A stretch of 9,503 nt of DNA. It comes from Campylobacteraceae bacterium (lineage in GTDB: Bacteria; Campylobacterota; Campylobacteria; Campylobacterales; Sulfurovaceae). The stretch is from NCBI GenBank assembly GCA_026986355.1, contig JALSOO010000160.1, positions 1 to 9,503 of the forward strand, in the 5' to 3' direction. The notes beneath the pieces were generated by a model. The model was not told where the DNA came from. It did not search any database and worked only from the letters and a program-made list of their open reading frames with translations. Below, one piece after another: positions 1-6,897 of this stretch. The position numbers and the translations under genes are program-made. The stretch's first letter is position 1, and each line of letters begins with the position of its first letter.

Positions 1-686
1 TGAAATTAAAAAGTTCAATTGTAGCAATTATTGCACTAAGTAGCATGAGTTTTGCTGGGGGTATGATTATGGAACCAGCATATGAAAATGAGGTTGTAGA
101 TATTCCTGTAGAGCCTGTTGTAGAGCCTGTTGTAGAGCCAGTTCCAGTTCCAACTCCAGCTCCAGTTGTAAAACAAGAGCCTGTTAAAGTTGTTGAAGTA
201 AAAAAAGAGCCTGTTAAAGTTGAGCCAAAAGCTGTGGCTAAGCCATCAGGTCTATACGTAGCTGGTGGTCTTACAGATGTTGCTGTAATGCCTAATGGAA
301 CACTAAATTTATTAAGTAATAAAAAAGGTCAAGATAGACAAATTGGATTTACAGGTAGAGTTGGTTATGACTTTATGAATTATCTAGGTGCTGAACTTAG
401 AGGTACTTATGGTATTGCTAAAGATAAAGGAAATAAATTTAAACAGATTGGTGCTTACCTTAAACCAAATTATGATGTAACTGATGAAATTAATATTTAT
501 GGTCTACTTGGTGCATCAAAAACAAATGTTGGTGTAGGTTCACAAACAGGATTATCATTTGGTGCTGGTCTTGATTATGGTATCAATGATAAAGTTTCTG
601 TATTTACAGATGTTGTAGAGTACCTAGAAAAATCACATAGTGCTTCTCAATGGGGTCTGACTCTTGGTGCTGCTTATAAATTCTAA
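1..686 (+). CDS. Outer-membrane beta-barrel protein with Pro/Glu/Lys-rich periplasmic linker (start codon cut by window edge)
   Basis: Translation stays open in frame from base 3 back to the edge. Bases 1-2 are TG, so an ATG whose A lies just outside the window is the likely start; the protein would be 228 residues. The first 19 residues, MKLKSSIVAIIALSSMSFA, form a classic Sec signal peptide with cleavage before Gly-Gly. An in-frame ATG at 45 would lose this signal and is rejected. Residues about 33-83 are a low-complexity linker, first VEP-type repeats (acidic), then KxEPVKV-type repeats (basic), like the periplasm-spanning Pro-rich segment of TonB. Residues about 84-228 show alternating polar/hydrophobic beta strands rich in Gly and Tyr and end in Tyr-Lys-Phe, the terminal aromatic typical of BAM substrates; the size fits a small, about eight-strand barrel. 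Ligand and function are unknown. It sits upstream of an L,D-transpeptidase gene, with a hairpin between them. Confidence 0.8.
   Translation, partial: KLKSSIVAIIALSSMSFAGGMIMEPAYENEVVDIPVEPVVEPVVEPVPVPTPAPVVKQEPVKVVEVKKEPVKVEPKAVAKPSGLYVAGGLTDVAVMPNGTLNLLSNKKGQDRQIGFTGRVGYDFMNYLGAELRGTYGIAKDKGNKFKQIGAYLKPNYDVTDEINIYGLLGASKTNVGVGSQTGLSFGAGLDYGINDKVSVFTDVVEYLEKSHSASQWGLTLGAAYKF
108..143 (+). repeat. Three tandem 12-bp units encoding Val-Glu-Pro-Val
   Basis: The 12-bp unit GTAGAGCCTGTT occurs at 108-119 and 120-131, and a third copy at 132-143 differs by one base (CCA for CCT). It encodes the acidic part of the linker in the outer-membrane protein. In-frame units of this sort can change copy number by slippage without breaking the frame. 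Confidence 0.85.
175..222 (+). repeat. Two 18-bp direct repeats, 30 bp apart, in the basic half of the linker
   Basis: AAGAGCCTGTTAAAGTTG is found at 175-192 and exactly again at 205-222. It encodes the Glu-Pro-Val-Lys-Val core of the lysine-rich half of the linker. The 30-bp period keeps frame, so the linker appears to have grown by in-frame duplication. Confidence 0.85.
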
Positions 687-699
687 AATCTATAGTTTA

Positions 700-727
700 T
701 ATAACAACCTTTTTTAGGGTTGTTATA
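700..727 (+). terminator. Hairpin terminator after the outer-membrane protein gene
   Basis: A perfect 10-bp stem, TATAACAACC (700-709) with GGTTGTTATA (718-727), encloses an 8-nt T-rich loop, 13 nt after the stop codon. The downstream sequence is AT-rich but has no continuous T run, so termination may be partial. It separates the barrel gene from the L,D-transpeptidase gene. Confidence 0.6.
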
Positions 728-770
728 GTTTAAATATCTATTATTTCAGTTAAAATATCTCTAAAAATTT

Positions 771-795
771 TATGTATATTAAGTTTTTATACATA
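771..795 (+). promoter_or_regulatory. Inverted repeat overlapping a candidate -10 box upstream of the L,D-transpeptidase gene
   Basis: TATGTATA (771-778) and TATACATA (788-795) are perfect 8-bp inverted arms separated by 9 nt. A possible -10 hexamer, TATATT (775-780), lies inside the left arm, and the gene starts at 825. The placement fits a dimeric regulator's operator over a promoter, or a weak transcript hairpin. AT-rich composition raises the chance of coincidence, and no regulator can be named. Confidence 0.35.
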
Positions 796-824
796 TTTTA
801 AAAATTTTTTGGGAGATACAATTT

Positions 825-2495
825 ATGCGACTCGTACTTTTTCTTAGCCTTATATTATCAATGCTATACTCTACAGGAGTAGATACTCAACTTAACTCAA
901 CTCTTAAAAATGATCCCTACCTATTAGCTCCAAACAGTAAAGAGCAAAATAGGATACGTTCTCTTTATAAGATGAATAGTAATCAAGCTTTATGGATTGG
1001 ACATGCACACAATTTAAATGCCTTAAAAGAGGCTCTACAAGATATAAAATATAACTATAAATATAAAGATTTTTATCAAAGTGAAATAGAGAAATATACT
1101 CATCTATTACATAATAATATGAATCTAAATGAAAACAGTCAAGAGTTAGCTAAACTTGATATATTTTTAACTCGTGCATATTTAGCTCTCACTGATTTTA
1201 TAGTAAAAAGTGATATTGACTGGGATATGGTTCAACAAAAATTAGTTGATTTAAAAGAGGAAAAAGATATTACAGCAAGTTGGGAGATGGTACGCAAAAA
1301 GTCCCCCTCTATATCAAAACTATTTCTTGCTCTTAAAAAAGAGGATATAAAAGGTTTTTTAAACTCTCTAATCCCTCTACCCAAGTTACATAAAGATTTG
1401 ATAGAAGCACTTGAATTTTATCAAAATATGGGGTCTCATGATAGAATAAAATATGGTAAAGATTTACGATTAGGAGACCAATATCCTTATATAATGGATG
1501 TAAAAAAGCGTCTTATTCAAACAGGAGATTTGTATAATAGAGACAATACTAATGATATATTTGATGAAGAGCTAAAACAGGCACTCTACAGCTATAAAGA
1601 GCGTTTTAAACTACCACAAAATGGTTTGATTGATAAAATTACTGTCTATTATATGAATAAACCTACTCATCTACAAGTTCAGAGCATTATTACAAATCTT
1701 GATAAATTAAGAGTCTTTCCAAACAAATTTCCAAAAGAGTATATTCGTATAAATCTAGCTGACTTCTCTACCGATTATATGCAGTATGGTAAATCTATCT
1801 TGCATCTGAGTACCGTAGTAGGAAGAGATGTAAGACCTACTCCAATTTTTGCTAGTTATATGAAATATCTTGTACTAAACCCTACATGGAACATTCCAGA
1901 GAATTTGGTACGAAGAGATTTGACAATTGCTCTATCAGAAGATCCTGACTATCTTATAGAACATCATATACATGTATTTAAAGGGTGGAATAGTAAAAAA
2001 GATATTACAAAGAGTTTTACACCAGATATGTTACTACCTTATCAAGACTTAGAAAACAAAGCTCATGTACCATACCGTTTTGTTCAATACCCAGGTGATG
2101 ATAATGCTCTAGGACGTATTAAATTTATGTTTCCAAATAAATACTCTGTCTATTTACATGATACAGATAATAAATCTCTATTTGAACGTAGATACCTTGT
2201 GTACAGTTCAGGGTGCATGCGTTTAGAAAAACCATTTAGACTTCTTGATGTTTTAGAATCATTTAATTATATAAGTAAAAAGGGTATATCAATTATTAAT
2301 AAATATAGAGATACTTTAGAGACTAAACAGATTAATTTTACAAAAAAATTACCTATACAGACAACCTATTTTACTGTATTTAAAAAAGATGGGTTAACAT
2401 ACTTTAGAAAAGATATTTATGGTTATGACGCAATCATAGAAGCATCACAAAAAGAGGATAATAAAGTTAGTAATAGTGATAATAATCTCTATTAA
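825..2495 (+). CDS. L,D-transpeptidase, YcbB/LdtD type (YkuD catalytic domain with scaffold and peptidoglycan-binding domain)
   Basis: This predicted periplasmic enzyme should use a catalytic cysteine to form 3-3 crosslinks in peptidoglycan or to attach other amines to it. Residues 1 to about 18 are a hydrophobic signal segment. Residues about 40-200 match the position of the helical scaffold domain of the YcbB family, about 215-280 look like a peptidoglycan-binding module, and about 305-480 are the YkuD domain. Seen there are the WNIPENLVRRD segment, PGDDNALGRIKF, YLHDT with His445, and SSGCMR with the presumed nucleophile Cys464; the His-Cys spacing of 19 is, from memory, that of E. coli YcbB. 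The length of 556 residues is near that family's usual size. The start is supported by GGGAGA at 811-816, 8 nt upstream of the ATG. Whether it makes crosslinks or anchors proteins is not shown by sequence. Confidence 0.88.
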   Translation: MRLVLFLSLILSMLYSTGVDTQLNSTLKNDPYLLAPNSKEQNRIRSLYKMNSNQALWIGHAHNLNALKEALQDIKYNYKYKDFYQSEIEKYTHLLHNNMNLNENSQELAKLDIFLTRAYLALTDFIVKSDIDWDMVQQKLVDLKEEKDITASWEMVRKKSPSISKLFLALKKEDIKGFLNSLIPLPKLHKDLIEALEFYQNMGSHDRIKYGKDLRLGDQYPYIMDVKKRLIQTGDLYNRDNTNDIFDEELKQALYSYKERFKLPQNGLIDKITVYYMNKPTHLQVQSIITNLDKLRVFPNKFPKEYIRINLADFSTDYMQYGKSILHLSTVVGRDVRPTPIFASYMKYLVLNPTWNIPENLVRRDLTIALSEDPDYLIEHHIHVFKGWNSKKDITKSFTPDMLLPYQDLENKAHVPYRFVQYPGDDNALGRIKFMFPNKYSVYLHDTDNKSLFERRYLVYSSGCMRLEKPFRLLDVLESFNYISKKGISIINKYRDTLETKQINFTKKLPIQTTYFTVFKKDGLTYFRKDIYGYDAIIEASQKEDNKVSNSDNNLY

Positions 2496-2506
2496 TACTA
2501 TTATCT

Positions 2507-2535
2507 CCCCTTAATAAAAAGGGGAATATTTTTTT
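2507..2535 (+). terminator. Rho-independent terminator of the L,D-transpeptidase gene, between convergent genes
   Basis: CCCCTT (2507-2512) pairs with AAGGGG (2519-2524) around a 6-nt loop, followed two to three bases later by seven T (2529-2535). It begins 11 nt after the stop codon. The minus-strand tig gene ends at 2550, so the same stem also faces its transcript, but in that direction there is no clear U tract after the stem. Confidence 0.8.
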
Positions 2536-2549
2536 GTATAAAATAGTTA

Positions 2550-3842
2550 TTAACTATCAAGTCCAATAATTTTAGAAAAGAGTTTATCTTCAATCATTCC
2601 CATTTTAACAGCAGGAAGAAGGTTATTTTGTTGGTAATACTCAATCACTTGTTGAGGGTCTTGTCCACTCATCATCGCTTCGTAGTAGATAGTTTGAGAA
2701 ACCTCTTGGTCATTTACATCTATTCCTTCTTTTCTTGCTAAAAAGTCTACTAGGAATGTAGCTTTTACAGAACGGATAGACTCTTCTCTTACAGAATCTC
2801 TAAGCTCATCAATTTTAGCATCGTTATCTTTATACTCTGCTAACTCCTCTTCGCTCATATCTTGTGCTTTTCTATTGATTTGTGAATCAATCTCTTGGTC
2901 AACTATATTTTGTGGTAAATCAAAATCATATTCAGCAACCAATGCTTCTATAAGTTCAGGTTTAAGGGTTTCATTATAAAGTTTAGAGAGTTTTTCAGAT
3001 TTAATTTGTAAAAGAACTTTTTCTCTTACAGTATCTGCTGTGGCACTATCATCACCTGGGATTAATCGTTTGACCATCTCTTCATCAAGTTGGGCTGATG
3101 ATTTTGTTTTGATTTCATTAATGGTTACAGTAAACACTGCCTCTTTACCTGCAAGGTCTGTTGATTGGTAATCTTCTGGGAATGTTACTGTCAAATCTTT
3201 GGTTTCACCTTTTTTCAATCCTACCATCTGCTCTTCAAAACCAGGTATAAATTGACTTGAACCTATAACAAGCTCAAAGTTTTCTGCTTTTCCCCCATCA
3301 AACTCTACTCCATCAATTTTACCAACAAAATCAAAGGTAGCTTGGTCATCATTTTCGAGTCCTCTATCCTCTTTTACTTTTTTAAAAGGTGCATTGTTAT
3401 CAAGAAGTATTTGAAGTCTCTCTTCTACTTCGCTATCTTCTACTGTTGGCTCTTCGTAGCTTGGTGCTAATTTATCATACCCTTCTGCCTCGATAGTTGG
3501 ACGCAATGAGATAGTAAGTTCAATCTCTATACCATCATCAACTTTATCATATTTTTTAAATATTGGGTCGCCAATAATATCTGATTGATTAATATTTAAC
3601 TCTTTTTTTGCCGACTCCATAATATCTTGTATTGCTTGATTTTCAGCATCTTGTGCTAACTGTTTAGAATACATTTTTTTTACGATTGCTACAGGAACTT
3701 TACCTTTTCTAAATCCATCTATATTAGCAGTTTTTGCAAGTTTTTTTGCTGCTGTTGTGATATTCTTTTCAATGTCTGTAGACTCAATTTTTGCTACTAC
3801 CGATATGTTTGCTGTATCGGTCTTTGTCGCTGTAATATTCAT
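2550..3842 (-). CDS. tig: Trigger factor, ribosome-associated chaperone and peptidyl-prolyl isomerase
   Basis: Trigger factor binds the ribosome at the tunnel exit and holds or folds nascent chains in the cytoplasm. The ribosome-docking signature GFRKGKVP is at residues 43-50 of the N-terminal domain. An FKBP-type isomerase domain spans about 165-245, seen as DFVGKIDGVEFDGG, then FIPGFEEQMVGLKKGE and the TFPEDY segment. The remaining roughly 180 residues are the charged, helical C-terminal chaperone domain. At 430 residues it is full length for the family. The ATG at 3840-3842 is preceded on the minus strand by AAAGGA with a 5-nt spacer. It is the last gene of the minus-strand block rsmA-rnj-tig, with a 78-nt gap that holds its own candidate promoter, and it converges on the L,D-transpeptidase gene. 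Confidence 0.97.
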   Translation of the reverse strand: MNITATKTDTANISVVAKIESTDIEKNITTAAKKLAKTANIDGFRKGKVPVAIVKKMYSKQLAQDAENQAIQDIMESAKKELNINQSDIIGDPIFKKYDKVDDGIEIELTISLRPTIEAEGYDKLAPSYEEPTVEDSEVEERLQILLDNNAPFKKVKEDRGLENDDQATFDFVGKIDGVEFDGGKAENFELVIGSSQFIPGFEEQMVGLKKGETKDLTVTFPEDYQSTDLAGKEAVFTVTINEIKTKSSAQLDEEMVKRLIPGDDSATADTVREKVLLQIKSEKLSKLYNETLKPELIEALVAEYDFDLPQNIVDQEIDSQINRKAQDMSEEELAEYKDNDAKIDELRDSVREESIRSVKATFLVDFLARKEGIDVNDQEVSQTIYYEAMMSGQDPQQVIEYYQQNNLLPAVKMGMIEDKLFSKIIGLDS

Positions 3843-3873
3843 TACAATCCTTTTTTACCAAAATAATTTGGGA

Positions 3874-3882
3874 ATTCTAGCA
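3874..3882 (-). promoter_or_regulatory. Candidate extended -10 promoter for tig
   Basis: Read on the minus strand the gap contains TGCTAGAAT, an extended -10 element (TGn followed by TAGAAT). Transcription would start near 3867, giving a leader of about 25 nt with the AAAGGA ribosome site. This suggests that tig can be transcribed independently of rsmA-rnj. No -35 is evident, as is common in Campylobacterota sigma-70 promoters. Confidence 0.5.
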
Positions 3883-3889
3883 GAAATAG

Positions 3890-3905
3890 ACTAAAACCCT
3901 TTAGT
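3890..3905 (-). terminator. Weak hairpin after rnj
   Basis: ACTAAA (3890-3895) and TTTAGT (3900-3905) form a 6-bp stem with a 4-nt loop, beginning 16 nt past the rnj stop on the minus strand. It is AT-rich and lacks a U tract in that direction, so any termination is likely weak and read-through into tig is plausible. Confidence 0.25.
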
Positions 3906-3920
3906 TTTTCCTTAAATCCT

Positions 3921-6032
3921 TTAAACCATAAATACTATTGGCATTATAATAGGATAACATCTTTTTGTTCGTATAATATATTTACGAATAATAGAGCGTA
4001 ACTCTTCTTGAATAATTTTAGGAGTAGATAGCTGTTTCTCCTCGGCATTTACCAAGAAGGTATCAATCATATTTTGAATCTCATGTGCAAAACGTTTATC
4101 CTCTTTGTCTGGAACTAAACCATGTGTATTTACAATAGCTTTGCCTATCATTTTTTTTGTAGATTTATTGATTTGTAAGGCTATATTTACCACACCATCT
4201 ATAGAGAGTTTTTGTCTATCTTCAATTACATCTGATTGAATCTCTTGATTGTTTTGATTGTCAATATAACTTTTTCCTGTTTTTACTGTTTTTACTTTTT
4301 TGATATATTTAGTGGTAATCTCGATTTGGTCTCCATCACTCATCAATAGGATATTTCGACTATCTACACCACACGCTATAGCTGTTTTGGAGTGCTTATG
4401 AATATGGTTGTACTCTCCATGAACAGGTAAAAAGAACTTTGGTTGAACCAAACGCAAGATAAGTTTCTGCTCCTCTTGACTTGCATGACCCGATACATGA
4501 ATATTATCAAAATCTTTATAACGGACAGTTACTCCTGCCTTGACAAGTTTATTCATCAATGCCGAAACAGAACCTTCATTACCTGGAATAGCATGAGCTG
4601 ATATAATAATGGTATCACTTGGTTTCAATTTGATATGTCGATGTTCATTTGTTGCCATTCGAGATAGTGCTGCCATCGCTTCACCTTGAGAACCTGTTGT
4701 AACTACCAAGATTTGATTTTCAGGGTATTTAGGAACTTCATGTGCATCAATAAAGTGTTTATCTGGAATATCTACATATCCTAAACGTCTAGTAGTCTCA
4801 ATGTTTCGCTCCATAGAACGACCAATAACACAAATTTTTCGACCTGCTGCAACACCTCTCTCCATTGCTTGATAGATACGGTGGGTATTTGACGAGAATG
4901 TAGACATAATAACACGACCTTTAGCCAAATCAAAGAGTGTATCAAATGTTTTTCCTACCACTGCTTCAGATTTTGTAAATCCAGGGTTGTGAGAGTTGGT
5001 ACTATCTGAAAATAGACAGAGTACCCCTTTTGCTCCATAGTGTGCAAAACGTTGTAAATCCATAGTTTGATTATCTATAGGAGTATGGTCAACTTTAAAA
5101 TCAGCTGTATGGATAAATGTACCTGCTTTGGACTCAATAGCCAATGAACATGCATCAATAATAGAGTGTGTATTGTGCATCCACTCTATTTTGAATCCAC
5201 CAATCTCATACTGTTTTCTCTTGGTTATATAATTGAAAAGTTTTACATCTTCCATTAGTCCATGCTCTTGGAATTTATTTTCTATCATAGCCAAGGCTAA
5301 TGGTGTTCCATAGATTGGAAATTTTAACTCTTTAAATAGGTAAGGAACAGCACCAATATGGTCTTCATGTGCATGAGTAATAATTACAGCTTTGATTTTG
5401 CTCTTGATTGCATGTAGATAAGAGAAATCAGGAACTAAAATATCTACACCATGCATTGTCTCATTAGGAAAGGACATACCCACATCAATAATAAAAGCAG
5501 AATCTTCATCTTCCATTACTGCAATATTCCCACCAATCTCTCCTAAACCACCAAGAGGCGTAAATCGAACTTTATATTTGTTCTCTATCTCAATCTGTTT
5601 CCATGGATTCATTCGTAAATCATTAACAGCTTCATTTTCAAGTAATGAGGCTTTCATCGCTTCACTCATTGGGCCTGGGATAAATCTTTTTGGTCGTCTT
5701 CCACCACTTTTATTACTCTTTTTTTTATTTTGATTTGGGTTTGGTTTGGGATTTGTACTCTTTTTATAAGGTTTTTTATGTTGATTTGGATTTGGCTTTT
5801 TATGCTGTGGTACTTTTTTTACCTGTTTGGTATTACCATTAGCCTCTTTATCTGGCACAATAACATTTCCATCAACCTCTTTGTCTACTTTATGAGCATT
5901 TCTATTAATAAGTGGTTTTGTAGCTGTTTTGGGTCGTCTATGAGGATTTCCTGCACGTCTTGGACGATCTGGTCTATCTCTTCTTGGTTTAGCTGTTTGC
6001 TCTTTTGCTTGATTGTTGTTTTGCTCTTTCAT
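3921..6032 (-). CDS. rnj: Ribonuclease J with long basic N-terminal extension
   Basis: RNase J is a metallo-beta-lactamase/beta-CASP nuclease with 5' exonuclease and endonuclease activity, central to mRNA decay and rRNA maturation. Metal-binding motifs are visible: HAHEDH at 220-225, a His-Ser pair at 289-290, HTADF with Asp311, and VHGEYNH from 537; beta-CASP features include FSDSTNS near 341, TTGSQGE near 445 and HVSGHAS at 512-518. The nuclease core starts near residue 154. The first roughly 120 residues are a Lys/Arg/Pro/Asn/Gln-rich, probably disordered extension with repeated NPNQxKK units. A similar extension is known in H. pylori RNase J, where the enzyme partners with the helicase RhpA. 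The ATG at 6030-6032 follows AAGGA with an 8-nt spacer, inside the end of rsmA. The two genes overlap by 44 nt in different frames, pointing to one transcript and coupled translation. At 703 residues it fits the Helicobacter-type length. Confidence 0.95.
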   Translation of the reverse strand: MKEQNNNQAKEQTAKPRRDRPDRPRRAGNPHRRPKTATKPLINRNAHKVDKEVDGNVIVPDKEANGNTKQVKKVPQHKKPNPNQHKKPYKKSTNPKPNPNQNKKKSNKSGGRRPKRFIPGPMSEAMKASLLENEAVNDLRMNPWKQIEIENKYKVRFTPLGGLGEIGGNIAVMEDEDSAFIIDVGMSFPNETMHGVDILVPDFSYLHAIKSKIKAVIITHAHEDHIGAVPYLFKELKFPIYGTPLALAMIENKFQEHGLMEDVKLFNYITKRKQYEIGGFKIEWMHNTHSIIDACSLAIESKAGTFIHTADFKVDHTPIDNQTMDLQRFAHYGAKGVLCLFSDSTNSHNPGFTKSEAVVGKTFDTLFDLAKGRVIMSTFSSNTHRIYQAMERGVAAGRKICVIGRSMERNIETTRRLGYVDIPDKHFIDAHEVPKYPENQILVVTTGSQGEAMAALSRMATNEHRHIKLKPSDTIIISAHAIPGNEGSVSALMNKLVKAGVTVRYKDFDNIHVSGHASQEEQKLILRLVQPKFFLPVHGEYNHIHKHSKTAIACGVDSRNILLMSDGDQIEITTKYIKKVKTVKTGKSYIDNQNNQEIQSDVIEDRQKLSIDGVVNIALQINKSTKKMIGKAIVNTHGLVPDKEDKRFAHEIQNMIDTFLVNAEEKQLSTPKIIQEELRSIIRKYIIRTKRCYPIIMPIVFMV

Positions 6033-6831
6033 CTATATTATCCTTGTTTAATTCATTGTATAAGTGATGATACATAGATGTCTCAGCTTCATGAGGTCGA
6101 ATAGTTAGACTTACTTCTAATTCTTGAAGTAGTGCTTCAATCTTATCTCTGTTATAGTGAGTTGCCAAATTTTTAGATAGCTTTTTTCGTGGCTGTTTAA
6201 ATGCAACCTTTAGAAACTCTTCAAAATCGCTATTGTCTTCACTACGTTTTTTGCGTATTAAAAGAATTGATGAGGTTACTTTTGGAGGAGGCACAAAATT
6301 CTCTGCACCTACATCAAAAAGGAGTTCTCCATAACCTACGGTTTGAGTCAAAACAGACAGCCCTGAAAATGCTTTTTCTCCAGAGTTGGCTGAAAACTTT
6401 TGGGCTACCTCTTTTTGAACCATTACCAAAATAGATTGGCAATTTTCATCTTTTAATGCTTTCAAAATAATATTGGTGGCTATATAGTAGGGTAGATTTG
6501 CAACCAAATGATAAGGCTCATTTAGTAGCAGATTATCTTCCCATTGTTTTAGCACATCTCCACAATTTATCTCTAGTGTTTCATCGTCTATAGAGTCACA
6601 AAAGAGTCTCTGGAGATGCTCACATAATCTTTTATCAACCTCAAATGCTGTGACATTTCTAGTTAATACTAACTCTTTGGTTAAATCACCTAAGCCAGGC
6701 CCAATCTCTGCAACTCTTAAGTCGTCATTGGGAATCGATTGGATGATTTGTTTGATAATCGCATCATTTTTTAAAAAGTTTTGACCATATCGTTTATTGG
6801 CAAACTCTGATAAATTTTTAATTGTGTTCAT
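5989..6831 (-). CDS. rsmA: 16S rRNA (adenine1518-N6/adenine1519-N6)-dimethyltransferase RsmA (KsgA)
   Basis: RsmA uses S-adenosylmethionine to dimethylate two adjacent adenines near the 3' end of 16S rRNA during late 30S assembly. Counting from the chosen ATG, the family opening RYGQNFLKND lies near residue 15, the SAM-binding loop EIGPGLG at 42-48, the acidic ribose contact in AFEVDK near 62, and the catalytic NLPYYIA at 112-118. The protein is 280 residues, normal length, with a polar C-terminal tail encoded largely by the overlap with rnj. The start is uncertain: an in-frame TTG at 6838-6840 lies three codons upstream of the ATG at 6829-6831. Neither has a strong ribosome site, and ATG is preferred by codon type. 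It is the first gene of the block rsmA-rnj, divergent from hisF. Confidence 0.95.
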   Translation of the reverse strand: MNTIKNLSEFANKRYGQNFLKNDAIIKQIIQSIPNDDLRVAEIGPGLGDLTKELVLTRNVTAFEVDKRLCEHLQRLFCDSIDDETLEINCGDVLKQWEDNLLLNEPYHLVANLPYYIATNIILKALKDENCQSILVMVQKEVAQKFSANSGEKAFSGLSVLTQTVGYGELLFDVGAENFVPPPKVTSSILLIRKKRSEDNSDFEEFLKVAFKQPRKKLSKNLATHYNRDKIEALLQELEVSLTIRPHEAETSMYHHLYNELNKDNIDERAKQQSSKRANS

Positions 6832-6865
6832 TTTACTCAATTCTTACTTAAGATTTAATTTTGGC

Positions 6866-6871
6866 TATAAT
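6866..6871 (+). promoter_or_regulatory. -10 box of the hisF promoter
   Basis: A perfect TATAAT preceded by GGC, with an AT/T-rich stretch upstream, as in Campylobacterota housekeeping promoters. The predicted start near 6878 leaves a leader of about 20 nt that includes AGGA at 6889-6892, 5 nt before the ATG of hisF. Confidence 0.65.
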
Positions 6872-6875
6872 TCTA
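6870..6875 (-). promoter_or_regulatory. Candidate -10 box for rsmA, overlapping the hisF -10
   Basis: On the minus strand TAGAAT lies at 6875 down to 6870, about 40 nt upstream of the rsmA ATG. It shares two bases with the hisF TATAAT on the other strand. The 66-nt gap leaves little room for any other rsmA promoter, but the match is modest. Confidence 0.35.
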
Positions 6876-6897
6876 CCATAAAAAAACTAGGATTAAT

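Noticed and set aside
45..686. Starting the outer-membrane protein at the internal ATG at 45
   Set aside because: This would remove the signal peptide encoded in frame just upstream; the true start overlaps the window edge.
5719..5820. Runs of eight and seven T (A on the coding strand) in the RNase J extension as possible phase-variation tracts
   Set aside because: They simply encode consecutive lysines in an AT-rich genome. Frame loss would remove an important nuclease, so regulated switching is unlikely.
5730..6077. Plus-strand 115-codon frame with a very hydrophobic, Trp/Phe/Ile-rich product resembling a membrane protein
   Set aside because: It is the antisense shadow of the Lys/Asn/Pro-rich RNase J extension; such codons read backwards give Phe, Leu, Trp and Ile. 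It has no convincing ribosome site.
6201..6434. Plus-strand 77-codon frame inside rsmA
   Set aside because: Lies wholly antisense to the well-supported rsmA gene, with no domain signal and no promoter.
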